Source of the DNA: Euptelea pleiosperma
Lineage: Eukaryota > Streptophyta > Magnoliopsida > Ranunculales > Eupteleaceae
Assembly (NCBI GenBank): GCA_035048495.1
Contig: CM068541.1
Location: 10,733,929-10,797,928, forward strand
Direction: 5' to 3'
Length of the DNA: 64,000 nt
The position numbers and the translations under genes were made by a program. Every line of letters begins with the position of its first letter. The first letter of the stretch is position 1. Below the pieces are notes generated by a model. That model made no database searches and was not told the DNA's origin. It saw only the letters and a program-made list of their open reading frames with translations. This document shows positions 11,230 through 22,904 of this stretch, piece by piece.

Positions 11230-12480
11230 GTGGATACGGTATTTTTTAAGACAATAGGTGTATACCCTGAATTTTTGTTTATGAATTTTTGTGTAAATTA
11301 ATTATAAAAAGTTAAATTTGACTCATTAATTTTTTTTTCTACGATTTATTTTCAATGATAATTAATTATATTTCTATTGTGGTCTATGAGTGACATAGTC
11401 GTAATAAATAATTAATGAGTTATACTTGTTGAATGGGCTCGTAAGGCCAATTTAAAGGCATCTTGGGCTTAATAATAATCTTAAATGAAGCCTACTTAAT
11501 ACCCATTGGCCTTAAGCCCATTTTTAGCCCATATCCATATTAAAATTAGCCTTTTAGTGCGTTATAAAATTCACCACCTTTAAAGTAACGAAAATCACTT
11601 AAAATTAGAAACCCTACTTCCTAAACCTATTTCATAAAATATTGGGAGCTTATGAACTCTTACAAATCCTAAACAATTACTCAAATATTTCTCTAATCTC
11701 TTTCTCCATCTTCCTCCATTGAAGCACCTCCATTAAAAAAGAACTTGAAAAACCTTCGAAGCCCTAGAAACACCATAGCGTGTCACTATTTGACATCATC
11801 CATTGAGACAAAAATATTGATGAGACCCCGAAGTATAACTTACTAGAAGAATGACTTCATCCGACAACAATTAAAGAAATATACTACACATTTCGTCTCT
11901 CTCGAATCTAAGAGAAAGTAATAATAAGTAAGTACACTCTTCTATGATTTTTAGATTAATTAATTTGGGTTATACTCTTTGTATATGTATTACACTCGAA
12001 TCTTTTTATTTTTTTTAACTTAGCATTTTAACATGATTATCTTGATTTTACTATTCGTACTGTATTATTAGAATTTTGGAGATCTGTTGAATAGTTGGAT
12101 ATTGAATTGCATGTATTTTTGAAGTGTGGGATTGATCCCAATGGTTGAAAATTTTTAAGCAAAAAAGGCCTGGAGCTTTTGGGTGCAAAGCCCTAAACTC
12201 CTGCAGAAGAGTACTTGGTTGAACTGCTCCTAGTGTGGGAAGGAGAATGAGACCCATGATGGCTTATTGGTTGCATCCACATATTAATTTTGGATCATAG
12301 TTTATTTTGAAATACTTGTTAATTCATTCCATACCTATACTTTATGTATGAACTATTGATTGATAGTACTATCATAGATATGATGTAGTGATTAAATCTT
12401 ATTGGGTTTTCATAAACTCACGGTTCAACCGATAATATTTTTCAGATTATTCGGCACAACATCTACAATGTTTCCTTATG
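11230..12480 (+). mobile_element. Ty3/gypsy (Tekay-like) LTR fragment
   Basis: Colinear short blocks match the LTR remnant at 371-2306 (see that entry). A block of CTCCATCTTCCTCCATTGAA followed by GAAGCCCTAG near 11705-11765 is typical of Tekay-type LTR transcripts, and GTAAGTACACT follows. No gag or pol coding is seen beside it, and neither end is defined. Confidence 0.5.
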
Positions 12481-13120
12481 GCTAGCTCTATGTGTCGGAA
12501 CCAAGGTCGACAAGGTCTCTCCATGCCGATCAACAAGGCATCAATGTGTAAGAATCCAGCCGACAAAGACTTCTAGTAATCTGGAAAGCTCCCTTCATCT
12601 CCCCAAAAAATTATTCATTTAGAGAAGAATAGCAAGGGAAGAACTTACCTCACACATACGTATGAAGAACCGATCTCGCCAGCTATCCTAACAAACCTCT
12701 AGAAAAAGGGAGAAGCTAACAAGAAAACCGTTAAAGTAATAGGAAGATCGTTACAGAATCGGTTAGATGCACCTGACGGAAGAGCCTATATATAGGAGGA
12801 GCTGCACATCAGAAAGAGAATCATAAAAAATTCATTAAACCATTACTAAAGAGTAGAGAGAGTAGTGACCTGTTCGGGATTCCGACTCCCCAGATTTTGA
12901 TTGTCTTCTGTTCTTTCTCCTCACACTTTTCTTACAGCGAGCCTTCCAAGCAATCGGCGTCCACAACAAGCTGATTGCTGACTTGATCGTCGGAGTGTCA
13001 TTGACAGGTACCCTGCCCATCCAGGGCACAACTCTCAAGGCAAGAAGAGCGACAAAAGCGCTACACACATCGGCAAACGCAATCAAGTTCTCAGCAGCCA
13101 CTTCCATTCCTCAACAAGCA
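12481..13120 (+). mobile_element. Ty3/gypsy (Tat/Retand-like) LTR fragment
   Basis: A TATA-type core (CCTATATATAGGAGG, about 12785-12800) is followed some 190 bases later by GACTTGATCGTCGGAGTGTC and ACAGGTACCCTGCCCATCC (about 12980-13022). This pair is characteristic of the R/U5 end of Tat-clade gypsy LTRs. The left edge may be near TGTGTCGGAACCAAGG (12490). An antisense ORF at 12835-13107 is a chance frame through this LTR. About 500 bases after it (13121-13645) show nothing recognisable. Confidence 0.6.
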
Positions 13121-13645
13121 ACTAACTTTTTGTGGAGGTGTTCATGAATCGAGGAGGTTAAACCCATCAGCTCGTTAACTCAATCGCGATACGTGGATAT
13201 ACTAAACATACCCTAAAAATGTAGTTGAGTAATCTCAACAGTATCTTAGACCAGACAATATGGTATACTGAGGTTTGAGAGCAACAAATGCACCATGTCA
13301 CCAATAATCAGGCACTTATCAATCAATGAATGGTTATGCTTATATAATAATTATCAATTTAACTTCATCTAAAACTGTCTATTCTATCAAGGTATGCGTT
13401 TTTATTTTTATTTTTAGCTTTTTGCTCTTTTGGGTTGGCAAATCAAATCTCTGTCTTTTCTTTTTTTGGTGCGGGCGGGCGGAAATGCCAAAAAATGCAC
13501 AGTAGGACGCTTGTTAATTTCTTGTCCTCATATGGCTTATCCTTTTCCTTTTTTTGTTTTTTTTTGGTGTAAACCTCGTATAGCTTCTCACGTAGTATTC
13601 TACCTCTTATATTGGGGAAACTAACTACTTATATGTAGAGATAGA

Positions 13646-13812
13646 AATTTTTTGAAGTGGCGATCATGCGCCAATGATCGGTTGCACACCACATATTACC
13701 ATGTTACTTTTTAGTTTTTTTTTTTTTTTTTAAAAACCAAATTCTACACCCATGTATATGTGGCGTGTGATCATTGGGCACATGATCGGCGGCGGTGCCT
13801 CAAAAATTTTCC
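13646..13812. mobile_element. Foldback MITE, family 3
   Basis: The ends GAAATTTTTTGAAGTGGCGA and GGCGGTGCCTCAAAAATTTT pair in inverted orientation, with the second pair GATCATGCGCCAATGATCG / GATCATTGGGCACATGATCG inside. A related full copy lies at 35753-35930 and a half copy at about 24847-24965. Confidence 0.65.
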
Positions 13813-14705
13813 CTTATATGTAAGAACTGTCGTACAGATAGGTCAGATTAGAGCTGATTGATTGGTTCTAAGAGGCGGCTTCGGCGAACCGACTAATTAG
13901 GTCACTTAGGATCCCAATTAAAAGAACTTATCAGGAAATTGTGTCTGACATTTTTTTATATGTGCCACTATACTAGTGATGATATTGTATTACTTGGCGG
14001 TGTGTTTTCATGCTTGTATATCATTATTAACAAATGATTAAGGAATCAATTAGTAATGTAAACTTAGGTTTTTCAATATTAATTAATTACACTCAAGTAG
14101 ACCTTCCTTTGAATTTTGTTTGGTTTATCGATGTGGGACACTTGTCATGTGTAATGGAATTCGTTGGATGGATATCGGATATCGGATATCGGATATCAGT
14201 TTTTACTATAGTTCCCTCGAAATTCAGTTTTATTGCGATGACCATGGTTGAGCACTCATGGTGTGCCTGGTGGTATATAGCCACGGTCTGTCATCTCCAT
14301 CCAATTCTCTTCCTGCACTACTTCACTCCATTGCTAAGCGAGTCATTCCAATAACCTATGCTTGCAATAGAAGACACTCAAAAAACATAAAATTAAGATA
14401 AAACTGTGAATTTTGTTTGGTAGCTCTATAAAGACAAACTAAACTCAGTCAACATGGGACACAGATTGAGTGGGAGAGGAGTGCTTATTAAAAAGGCCAA
14501 AAGAGGTGATCCTGTCTCATACGAAAAGTTTAAGAGATCAAGATCCATTGCCGGGCACCCTCAAATTAAGTTTGCAATATGACAAGTGATATACCAAGGG
14601 CCAAGGTTTGACTCGACACACTTATTTCTGAGGAAGGGATTGGGTGTAAGAATGACTAATGGATGTTTTCCATTTGAATCCCACAACATAAAAGAAAACA
14701 GGCTA
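13813..14705. other. Upstream region of the first CLE gene, nothing else recognised
   Basis: Contains a short GGATATCGGATATC tandem near 14168-14200. No conserved coding frame was found; the ORF at 14034-14354 has no recognisable domain. Confidence 0.4.
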
Positions 14706-14709
14706 CGTC

Positions 14710-14717
14710 TATATAAT
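14710..14717 (+). promoter_or_regulatory. Putative TATA box of CLE gene 1
   Basis: TATATAAT followed by ATATAC, about 65 bases before the ATG at 14778. The spacing allows a short leader, as is common for small secreted-peptide genes. Confidence 0.55.
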
Positions 14718-14777
14718 ATATACCAATCGTTCTTAGCTGCAGATCCTTACACTAGTAGTTTTAGAACCAAGAGGAGA

Positions 14778-15011
14778 ATGGCTAGCTTGTGGCTTCGGTT
14801 ATGTCTTATCTTGCTCTTGCTTTCAGTAGTATCGTCTGAACCACGTGCTTTCGATGCATTACTGAAGGGGAGAACGCTTTCTGTATCAGTTCGAACATTG
14901 GTAAAGGAGAAGAAAGTATTGAAAGTGGAGTCGGTGGAAGAAAAGGCAATCCAAAGACAGTACGAGTCCAAGCGACAAAGTCCTGGAGGACCTGACCCAC
15001 AACATCACTGA
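14778..15011 (+). CDS. CLE: CLE signalling-peptide precursor (CLE gene 1)
   Basis: Single-exon 77-residue prepropeptide. An N-terminal secretion signal (about residues 1-20, hydrophobic LRLCLILLLLSVVSS) is followed by a variable charged region and a C-terminal CLE motif, RQSPGGPDPQHH, which ends at the stop codon. In the CLE family this 12-residue motif is released from the precursor and perceived by leucine-rich-repeat receptor kinases (CLV1/BAM type) outside the cell, controlling meristem or vascular cell fate. The SKR before the motif resembles a processing site. Position 2 of the motif is Q, where L, V or I is usual, which could alter activity. An in-frame longer reading begins at 14586, but the ATG at 14778 starts right at the signal peptide and shares its AGGAGAATGGCTAGC context with the two other CLE copies here. 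It is the best preserved plus-strand member; relics of sister copies lie at 17.7 and 22.9 kb. Confidence 0.92.
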   Translation: MASLWLRLCLILLLLSVVSSEPRAFDALLKGRTLSVSVRTLVKEKKVLKVESVEEKAIQRQYESKRQSPGGPDPQHH

Positions 15012-15234
15012 AAAGAATCCGTCTTATGGAGCTCCTGGCTGAACTTGCGGCTGACATAGAAGACAAATGTGTTGCCAGGACTCAAAACTTTTCATTCTAT
15101 AGTCAACCGATAACATAAACCATAAAATAATATTATACAAGATCCAAAAGTCAGTCGAATTTGTAAAGTAGTTTAAATAAATTAAATATGATTTTTTTTT
15201 TGTGTCATATGGCACTAGGGTCTACCAAATTTTG

Positions 15235-15425
15235 GTACTCTAAAAAAATTGATCCGGCTCAAGGAACCCCTATTTTCTGACCCCTCTCGGTGTTCGTGTG
15301 CACGGAGGTGGACTTCAAGAATCCAACGGTAGTTTTCAGCGCCGAGCTGGCATCATTTTTTTCACTTTTGGTTGGATTCTTGAAATCCACGGCCGAGCGC
15401 GCGAACACCTTGAGCCAAAAAAAGA
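15235..15425. mobile_element. Foldback element, family 4-like
   Basis: CTCAAGGAACCCC with GGTGTTCGTGTGCACGG on the left pairs with CGCGCGAACACCTTGAGCC on the right. AAGAATCCAACGGTAG likewise pairs with the GGTTGGATTCTTGAAATCC stretch. Related sequence with the same internal blocks (ACCCCTCTCGG, ATCCACGGCCGAG) is at 35985-36190. Confidence 0.55.
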
Positions 15426-16349
15426 ATTATATGTTTTGTGTGGTCCGGATTTCTCCAATGATACCCAACCTCACACTTTGGTAGAGCCGACCTAAAATTA
15501 AAGCTCGGCTTATTGTTCTGTGAACAAACTATATGATATTGAGATCTTAAGTTGGGAGCTGATTGGTGAGATCGAGAGAGAAAGAGTTTATATTTCTGTT
15601 ACCCCACCCCCTCTCCAGAAGAGAAAACTCTTATTTATAGGAGAAGTTGAGATTTGCTTGCTTGCACACAAACAATGCGTTGTAGCTTTCTCTACACATA
15701 CTTGATGCGCGAATTGGTTTGCCCTTTGACATGTAGTGCTCAAGGGGGCTGTACTATCAACGTGACGAGAGGTCCATGGTATAATAGTGTCGCCAGCTGC
15801 CAAGAGATAATAATGACTTCTCTTTTTATGACTCTGAGTAGGTAGGTCATGTCATGTCCCAGGCAAGGGATGTCGGTACCTTCCTACAAGATTATACTAA
15901 TCTATCCTAAGGAGTTCGACTCTTCTACCAAACTAACATCCTCGAAATTAAAGTCAACTTCCTACCACCAAAATGAACTCTCGACAAAAGGTTTTGATAA
16001 ATTTGACGAGATGAATATGGGTGAAAGTGGTACAAGCCCACCTATGTTATTCGGCCCAAGAAAGGTAGTCCTCCTTAGCATTTGCATTAAGACCAAGTAA
16101 AGTTTCAAACACTCCATCAAAATATCAACTTGTTCACTTTTCCAGGCAAACAGCTAGATGTCGTCTGAAAACTAAATCGCATGTGTTTCCTGATAAAGTC
16201 CCATTCCAATAAAAATGGATAAATTGCCCATTCCGTTAAGAAAGAGAATACAATCAAGGAAAAGCTTCCTTAAGACAAATGTCTCCCACCTAAGTGTCCT
16301 TGCAGAATCTAATCCAGGTCTCATCCCCTAATACCATCCTAGTACCCTA
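15426..16349. other. Intergenic, unassigned
   Basis: A TTATTTATAGGAG near 15630 resembles an LTR-type TATA region, but no partner LTR or internal domain supports this. Nothing else is recognised. Confidence 0.35.
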
Positions 16350-17335
16350 AAAAACCTCTCCCTTACCTTAAGAACTCTCCACACTCCACACACACATAGG
16401 AAAACCTAAGAAACTTAGACACCAAATCCTTAGGTTCCTCTTAAAACTTGCTTGCAATCACTCTAAGCCACAAACTACGCCTCTCATTACCAAACCGTTA
16501 TAACCATTTTTCGAACAAAGCCATATTCATTCGCATAATCTTCTAAAACCCAAGGCATATTTCTTTTTTATGCAAACTTGATCTCATTTAACCAAATGAT
16601 AATGAAATGAGTCTTCGGTGTCATTCCAAAGAAAAATCCTCATGAATCTCCCAATCCTACTTGCTACATTAACTGGGATATATCGAGATATTAATCATGA
16701 CAGAGAAGTATAGTGAACTGACACACTTCCTCGTCCATGCCCTCCACTTGGGCCTGAAACCCATCCCCCATCAAATAATCCAAAAGCTCCAAATATGTGA
16801 TCATAAGCTTTCTCTGTGTCTATTTTGCAGGTGATACCAGACTGACCGTTGCGCCTTCTTGAGTGTATACATTCATTAGCAATGAGCACGTACACCATCA
16901 AAAGAATATGTCTCCCTCTTACAAAGATATCTTGATCACGTACCCAATATGATTTCGCTCATCACAAACCTTAACTTAGAAGCAAGAACTTTAACAACAA
17001 TCCTATAAACACTCTCCACCAAGCTTATAGGTCTATAATCTGAAATATCCTTTACTCCTTAATTAGATCTTGAGATCGTATGATGGCTTCCAAAATCCAA
17101 AAAATTCTTCTCATGTAGTTCCTCAAAAACCTTTACCATATCCATTTTAACTAACATCTTAACACTTTTGAAAAAAAGCCAGAGTAAAATCATCTTGTCT
17201 CGACGCTGTATCTCCTAAAAGATCAAAGACTGCCTTCATCACCTCTTCCTCATCGAAAACCCTTTCAAGAGCCTCTCTAAACTCTGCCCCAATCTTATCA
17301 AAAGCTAGGCCATCCGGCTTAGGCCTAGACTAATA
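16350..17335 (-). mobile_element. Decayed L1-type LINE (reverse transcriptase relic)
   Basis: Reading the minus strand across several frames gives, in order: a PDGLAFDKIGAEF-type block near 17300, then AFFQKC, then DYRPISLVESVYRIVVKVLA near 17000-17060, then KIDTEKAYDHI near 16800, and lastly a MALFEKWL and SLWLRVIASKF stretch near 16450-16530. These follow the order of reverse transcriptase motifs and C-terminal region in plant L1 ORF2. Many stops and frameshifts separate them, and the catalytic YADD region is not recoverable. It lies between the first CLE gene and the duplicated block. Confidence 0.85.
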
Positions 17336-17699
17336 AGATAATTCTCTTATAAAAGTTGTTTCAAATAATTGTCAAAACTTTTAGACTATTAAAATAGCTT
17401 TTTTAATAAACTTTTAATATTGACCGTCCAATGGGTTTCTCTCTCTAAATCGTGAAAATTTAATTCACTAAAGGTATTAGACGGATGTTTTAACAAAAGT
17501 GCTTTTAAAAAAAAAATTCTTATGATATTATAGTAGTTATAAAAATTATAAATAGTAATTTTGGTGCACTTTAATTTCATCTTAAATTTTAGGCTGTTTT
17601 TCTCTTAAAGTTATCAGTTTTAAAGAGTTTTTATTTTGTGTTTGTTTTATTAAAATATGGTTTAACAAAAGTTATTTAAGTTATCAAATCATATCTTGT

Positions 17700-17790
17700 C
17701 TTGGGACTTGGCTGACAACGAATCCAAGCAACTATGTCCTAGATGACCTGACTGATGATGAATCCAAGCAACTATGTCCTGACAATTTGT
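17700..17790 (+). pseudogene. CLE gene relic A (3' part only)
   Basis: GATGACCTGACTGATGATGA with GAATCCAAGCAACTATGTCC matches the motif-coding end and 3' flank of CLE gene 1 and of relic B. A 40-base tandem duplication (AATCCAAGCAACTATGTCCT at 17721 and 17761) has scrambled it. Downstream at about 18281-18360, CTTCTATGGTCAACCCATAA and ACCAAAAG match the 3' flank of CLE gene 1 (15090-15155), which supports homology. No peptide can be made. Confidence 0.5.
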
Positions 17791-18938
17791 GACTAATAGC
17801 AACAAAGAAGGGATTTTTTAGGGCTACTTTTGGTTTCTACCAAGTAATGCCTATCATTTGGCTATGATTAAATATATGCACTTATTGTAAACCATTACAA
17901 ATCCTTTAATTCTTCTCTTTAGTGAGAGTGGGACAGCAGTAGGAAATATTAACGAAATATCACTTTCAATAACAACAATTTTGCATATAAGAAATATTTG
18001 ATTAGTCTATCACAGCAATTTTTTAAATTTTGAAGTACTTTATGTTCAAGGCCCCTAGCATATTTATGTACTGCAAAACACTAAATAAGTGGTGGTCCAT
18101 CAAGCATTATTAAGAGATAAGATGGGGTTATGATAGTTTTTAACTTCTTATAGATGGTGGGCAATCCTCCATTTAATTTTAAAATCATTCAAAGTCAATT
18201 GGATTTCAAAAAGCTCTGGTAAATTACTGGTTCAGGTCCTCTGGGGCAACAGTTGGGGCCTTGTGGAGAAAAGGTGGTCGACCACTATACTCTTAGCTTC
18301 TATGGTCAACCCATAACATATATATCATAAAATACTTCCCTAAAGAACCAAAAGTGAGAGTAGAAAACACATTAAAATTAGGTATTAAGATGCTCTAACA
18401 GCCTAATTACTAGCATAGTTCTTTATATCAAAATTGACTTTGAATGATTTTAAATTCCCATTTAGGATTAAGGAAAGTTTTTTATAAGAAGAAAAAAGTC
18501 AATTATCTTTCATTTCCCTCTTTTGTAGTTTATTAGTCTCCTAACTTATCCATATTCGCTCTCAATGGAGCATCGATTATCTTGTGTGTTGCAATATCCA
18601 TATCGATCTTGATTGATAATCGCTTTAAAAACCTAAATGACGCCTCGATAAGCTATCAAATATTTCTTTTTGTCAAATATATTTTTTATATAAAAGTATT
18701 CTTTTGTTAATTTGCCCTTTTGTACACCAAAAAAAAAAAACATTAAAACAGCAATGAAGGCCCAAAATAAGCGCATACATCGCATAATAGCAAAATAATT
18801 AGCATAACATGCTTTCAATATTTCATTCATTCGTTGTTCATTAACATCATCATCATAGCAATCATAACATATTCGGGTTCAGTTACACATATGGCTCTTC
18901 TAATTAGAAAGGAAAACATAAGTAGAGCCTACAAAAAA

Positions 18939-19226
18939 TTAACCATGCCGTTGCACCCTATGAAGTTCTTTGGATAGATTCTTAGAATGATGTTGTGGGT
19001 CAGGTCCTCCAGGACTGATTCGCTTCGACTCATAATAATCGCTCCCAATTGTCTGTTCTTTCACAAACCCCACCTTGAATATTTCTTTTGCATTCTCTAC
19101 TAATGCTCGAAACGATTCATGTAGCGTCCTCCCTTCTGGTAAAGGATTGAGCGGGCGAGGTTCAGACCTCGCAACTGAAAGCAAGACCACGACGATGAGG
19201 CACACCCAAAACCTAAAGCTAGCCAT
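18939..19226 (-). CDS. CLE: CLE signalling-peptide precursor (CLE gene 2)
   Basis: Single-exon, 95 residues. The secretion signal is about residues 1-21 (FRFWVCLIVVVLLSVARS). A variable region follows, then the CLE motif RISPGGPDPQHH at residues 69-80, preceded by ESK. Unlike CLE gene 1, a 15-residue tail (SKNLSKELHRVQRHG) follows the motif, so C-terminal trimming would be required, as is known for other CLE precursors with tails. Family role: secreted peptide ligand for LRR receptor kinases. The ATG context (GAGAATGGCTAGC) matches CLE genes 1 and 3. A TATATATA run at 19280-19291, about 60 bases upstream on the same strand, is a plausible TATA box. It is the intact member of the duplicated pair; its partner at 25.6 kb is frameshifted. 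Confidence 0.92.
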   Translation of the reverse strand: MASFRFWVCLIVVVLLSVARSEPRPLNPLPEGRTLHESFRALVENAKEIFKVGFVKEQTIGSDYYESKRISPGGPDPQHHSKNLSKELHRVQRHG

Positions 19227-19279
19227 TCTCCTCTAAGGTTTCAAACTCCTAGTGTTATGATCTGTAAGTAGGAATGTTT

Positions 19280-19291
19280 GATATATATATA
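19280..19291 (-). promoter_or_regulatory. Putative TATA box of CLE gene 2
   Basis: TATATATATA run about 55-65 bases upstream of the start codon on the minus strand. Spacing matches that of the TATA boxes of CLE genes 1 and 4. Confidence 0.5.
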
Positions 19292-20147
19292 CACATAGCC
19301 GCTTAATTTTCTTTATATATAAACCTAGTGGAGATCAAATGTAGATTTAGTTATATTCGTCTTGTAGTGATGCCTGGCCATTTATCCGTTTAACTACCTT
19401 GTTTTTTGCTGAAAGAAAACAAAAGTGCACCATTTTATGTTCGAGTATGCGCTGCCCATTACACCAATTCTCAAGAAAAGAAACTTAGGACCCTTCACAT
19501 TCCGCAAATTTTTATCTTTGAATTCTCCAATCCCTTCTAAGTCCTCAGCAACAAGTGTTTGTCTAGTCATGACTTTGGCCTTATTTATGTATTTCACTTG
19601 TGGGATTTGAAAGCTTAGCGAGTGGTCTAGCAATGGAGCTTACTCTATCAAAGCTTTCCCATGGGACACTGAGATGTCACCTCCTTCCGCTTTTCTCAGG
19701 AACTCCACTTCTCAATCTATGTTCCATAAGCTTCCAAAGCCTGGTCCTTGTCTGTATTGGTGCTTCTTAATAGATCTAAAACAAATCCAAATTTTTGTCT
19801 TAACTTTAATGTCTGGTTTGAGTGTCCTCTCTTCAGAATCAAGGTGATTGGAGCGAACCACTTAGCAATTTGAGTGGAGCATTTGCACGGGGAGAGTTGG
19901 GATGAAGGAGATGGCGGGCGGAGCGGACCGTCATGCATACACCATGTATGAGTAGTGCTCAACTGCGCGTGCTCGTCATTGTGAAAATTGAACATCAAAG
20001 ATTCAATACGGGAATTTTTTTTTTCCAAAATTATGTTGCTCTTGCTATGAACCAGGTAATTATGATAAAAAAACACATATGACATCTAATAAACAATAAT
20101 AGTAATTAATCAGCAGCAGCAGCAGTAGCAACATATCGTTGACATCT

Positions 20148-20383
20148 AATGCAGGGGCATTTTCACAACGGGCTCGAGTGGGGCAGCCTGCGTAATATGG
20201 AGCACACTCAGGGTGGGGTGGCCTGTGTGATATGGGCCCACGAGGAGGTGGCCTGTGTGATATGGGCTTACGAGGGGTCGTGTTGACCGAGAACCTAGAT
20301 AGATCCTATGAGATAAAGGAATTTAATCTCACGCTACCAACAGTCGCGGCTTTTGGGAAGTATTGGTTAAATGTCCTTCATCA
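20148..20383 (+). mobile_element. TRIM solo LTR inserted in duplication copy A
   Basis: From TGCAGGGGCATTTTCAC (20150) to ATGTCCTTCATCA (20383) it is an inverted-orientation copy of the 234-bp LTR in the 21906-22719 array. ACATCT lies just left (20142-20147) and just right (20384-20389), a candidate target duplication about two bases off the TG end. The colinear position in duplication copy B (about 26880-26900) lacks it, so insertion followed the duplication. LTR ends TG...CA are preserved. Confidence 0.8.
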
Positions 20384-20985
20384 ACATCTCAGTAACTCAG
20401 ACGATCGTGCGCGTGGCAATAAATATATATCCTCACCAGCACATTATCAAACCTAAACAAACATAAGATAAAAACTGGTTAATTAGTTATTTTTGTTTGG
20501 GGGTCCCAGGAAACCTGCTTTGTTCCTTTGTCAATCAGACGCCTTAGAAGCAATCAACACCCGAAAGCTTTGCCTATGACAACAGACATGAGGGATCCTT
20601 TACCATATAAAACGTGTTTCCTTAAATTTAGAGCTGGTTCTTGTATCCTATTTATGTTGCATACAGTGTATGCTCTCAATCTTGTATAGGTTGGCCAAGC
20701 TCAGGTCCTGCTCATCACTAAGTCATGAAACATACTGGATTTTTGCCTTTGCCAGACTAAGGTGGGGCATTGGCCCCAGCTCATTATGTTGCAAATTGGA
20801 CCCTGTCCAAGTTCTGTATAATGGATTATGTCACTAATGGACTCAATACTAAGGGCGGCCTATGAGAGGTTTGTGATATGAATTTGATTGTATCAGATTG
20901 GGCTTCGGTCTTGGGCCTATTCAAATTTACCAAAAGTTAGGCCACATCCAGTTCATTTAGACCTTACAAGGATAAACAAAACAAG

Positions 20986-21905
20986 GTCCTGTTTGGAAAC
21001 CCGAAAATGGTGTGAGCCAATCCATCCTCAGATCGGCAAATACCCTAGAAACCAATAAATTAAGTTTAATGAATCGCAACGAAGACGACTTAGAGTCGTT
21101 TCATCTCAGATGGGTCAAGTTGCAGAGTGACAGCTAAGAGAGAGGTATAGAGTAAGAGGTGAAGAGATACTGATGAGAAAGAAAAGGAGAGATAGAAAGA
21201 GATTGTTCGCTCTAAGAACTAATTTGATGTTGCAAGTTGCAACGCGTTTTAGAAAAGATGAAGATGGTCTAGTTTTTTGGAATAAATTGGAATGACAGCG
21301 TTCTTAAAAGGTGGGACCCACAAGATTACCGAACACACAAAATCATGACCAAACCTATACTAACCTCGGTTGGCCGAATTTTTAGGCTTTCAACCCTCTT
21401 TTGAATAACCATAATTTTTTTTTATCACACAGTAAACTGTTATGAAATTTTTACTCGAGGTTGTTTTCTAAAGAAATTTTCTACAGATTCCTGAAATCCA
21501 ACTTTGGGTCCTTGAGCTTTTGATTTTTCTTTTGTAGGACCCTCTGAAAATTCTGCAGTAGTTGTGTTTTTCTCTTATCTTTCCATATTGGTGCCCATGG
21601 CACCAAGCGGATTTTTTTATAAACTTTTATAACCTCGACATTGTGAAGGTGTCGGTGCTATTTCTATAGACTAGAAACTTTTCTCTAACTTCCACACTAT
21701 TTCTAAACAAATATTCTTCTTGACACTTATTTTTCATACTTTTTTTCTAATTAGGTCTTATGGTTAGATTTCCAAATATATGTGGTAGGCTTTCTGAAAT
21801 ATTGAATACTAGCTAGAGAAATTCTGCAAGGCGCAGACATGTCTTGCAGATTTTTTGAACTTGCAAGCTTACCTCATTTTCATTGTGTTTACACATCTGG
21901 ATTTG
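20986..21905. other. Spacer between duplication copy A and the TRIM array
   Basis: No recognisable coding or repeat family. The small ORFs carry no domain. The sequence is single-copy within the window. Confidence 0.4.
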
Positions 21906-22719
21906 TGATGCAGGACATTTAACCAATACTCCCCAAAAGTCGCGACTATTGGTAGCGTGAGATTAAATTCTTTTATCTCATAGGATCTATCTAGGTTCTC
22001 GGTCGACACGACCCCTCGTGGGCCCATATCACACAGGCCACCTCCTCATGGGCCCATATCACACAGGCCACCCCACCCCGAGTGTGCTCCATATTACACA
22101 GGCTGCCCCACTCGAGCCCGGTGTGAAAATGCCCCTGCATTAATCACCCCCGGTGAGGAGACTCGAACACGAGACCTCCCGCTCTGATACCACTTTGATG
22201 CAAGACATTTAACCAATACTCCCCAAAAGCCGCGACTGTTGGTAGCGTGAGATTAAATTCCTTTATCTCATAGGATCTATCTAGGTTCTCGGTTGACACG
22301 ACCCCTCGTGGGCCCATATCACACAGGCCACCTCCTCGTGGGCCCGTATCACACAGGCCACCCCACCCCGAATGTGCTCCATATTACACAGGCTGCCCCA
22401 CTCGAGCTCGGTGTGAAAATGCCCCTGCATTAATCACCCCCGGTGAGGAGACTCGAACACGAGACCTCCCGCTCTGATACCACTTTGATGCAGGACATTT
22501 AACCAATATTCCCCAAAAGCTGCGACTGTTGGTAGCGTGAGATTAAATTCCTTTATCTCATAGGATCTATCTAGGTTCTTGGTTGACACGACCCCTCGTG
22601 GGCCCATATCACACAGGCAACCTCCTCGTGGGCCCATATCACACAGGCCACCCCACCCCGAGTGTGCTCCATATTACACAGGCTGCCCCACTCGAGCCCG
22701 GTGTGAAAATGCCCCTGCA
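21906..22719 (-). mobile_element. Tandem TRIM array: LTR-internal-LTR-internal-LTR
   Basis: Three near-identical LTRs (21906-22139, 22196-22429, 22486-22719; 234 bases each) are separated by two internal segments of 56 bases, an exact 290-base period. On the minus strand each internal segment starts with AAG then TGGTATCAGAGC, a perfect primer-binding site for initiator tRNA-Met, and ends with a G-rich GGGGGTGATTAA, a short polypurine-like stretch before the next TGCAGGGGCATT. There is no coding capacity. The outer flanks (ATTTG left, TTAAT right) do not match as a target duplication. Confidence 0.9.
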
Positions 22720-22904
22720 TTAATTCGTTTTTCAACTTTTATCTCGATTTCTGATGCTTTTTGAGTAGTTTTCTTTTTGGAATGAGTTTGGCAGGTAGGA
22801 ATGAGCTTAAACATAATTAATCGATGTGTTATAAACTTAAAAATATCATAACTAGGCTTATTTACATTATATTTCTATTTCTTCTATACATGATCCCCAG
22901 GACC

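Larger units (their letters stand above)
17760..20985. repeat. CLE segmental duplication, copy A
   Basis: Colinear with 23090-27165. Shared landmarks are TTTGTGACTAATAGCAA, GTGGGACAGCAGTAGGAAAT, GAGAAAAGGTGGTCGACCAC, the minus-strand CLE gene, TGCCTGGCCATTTATCCGTT, TCCCATGGGACACTGAGATG, and GGGCGGCCTATGAGAGGTTT near the right end. This copy carries the intact CLE gene 2 and a TRIM solo LTR. It lacks the Helitron and the hAT MITE present in copy B. Confidence 0.85.

Noticed and set aside
12835..13107. 90-residue minus-strand ORF, possibly a gag-like protein
   Set aside because: It runs antisense through a Tat-type LTR end with its TATA and CGTCGGAGTGTC signatures on the plus strand. No gag or other domain is recognisable.
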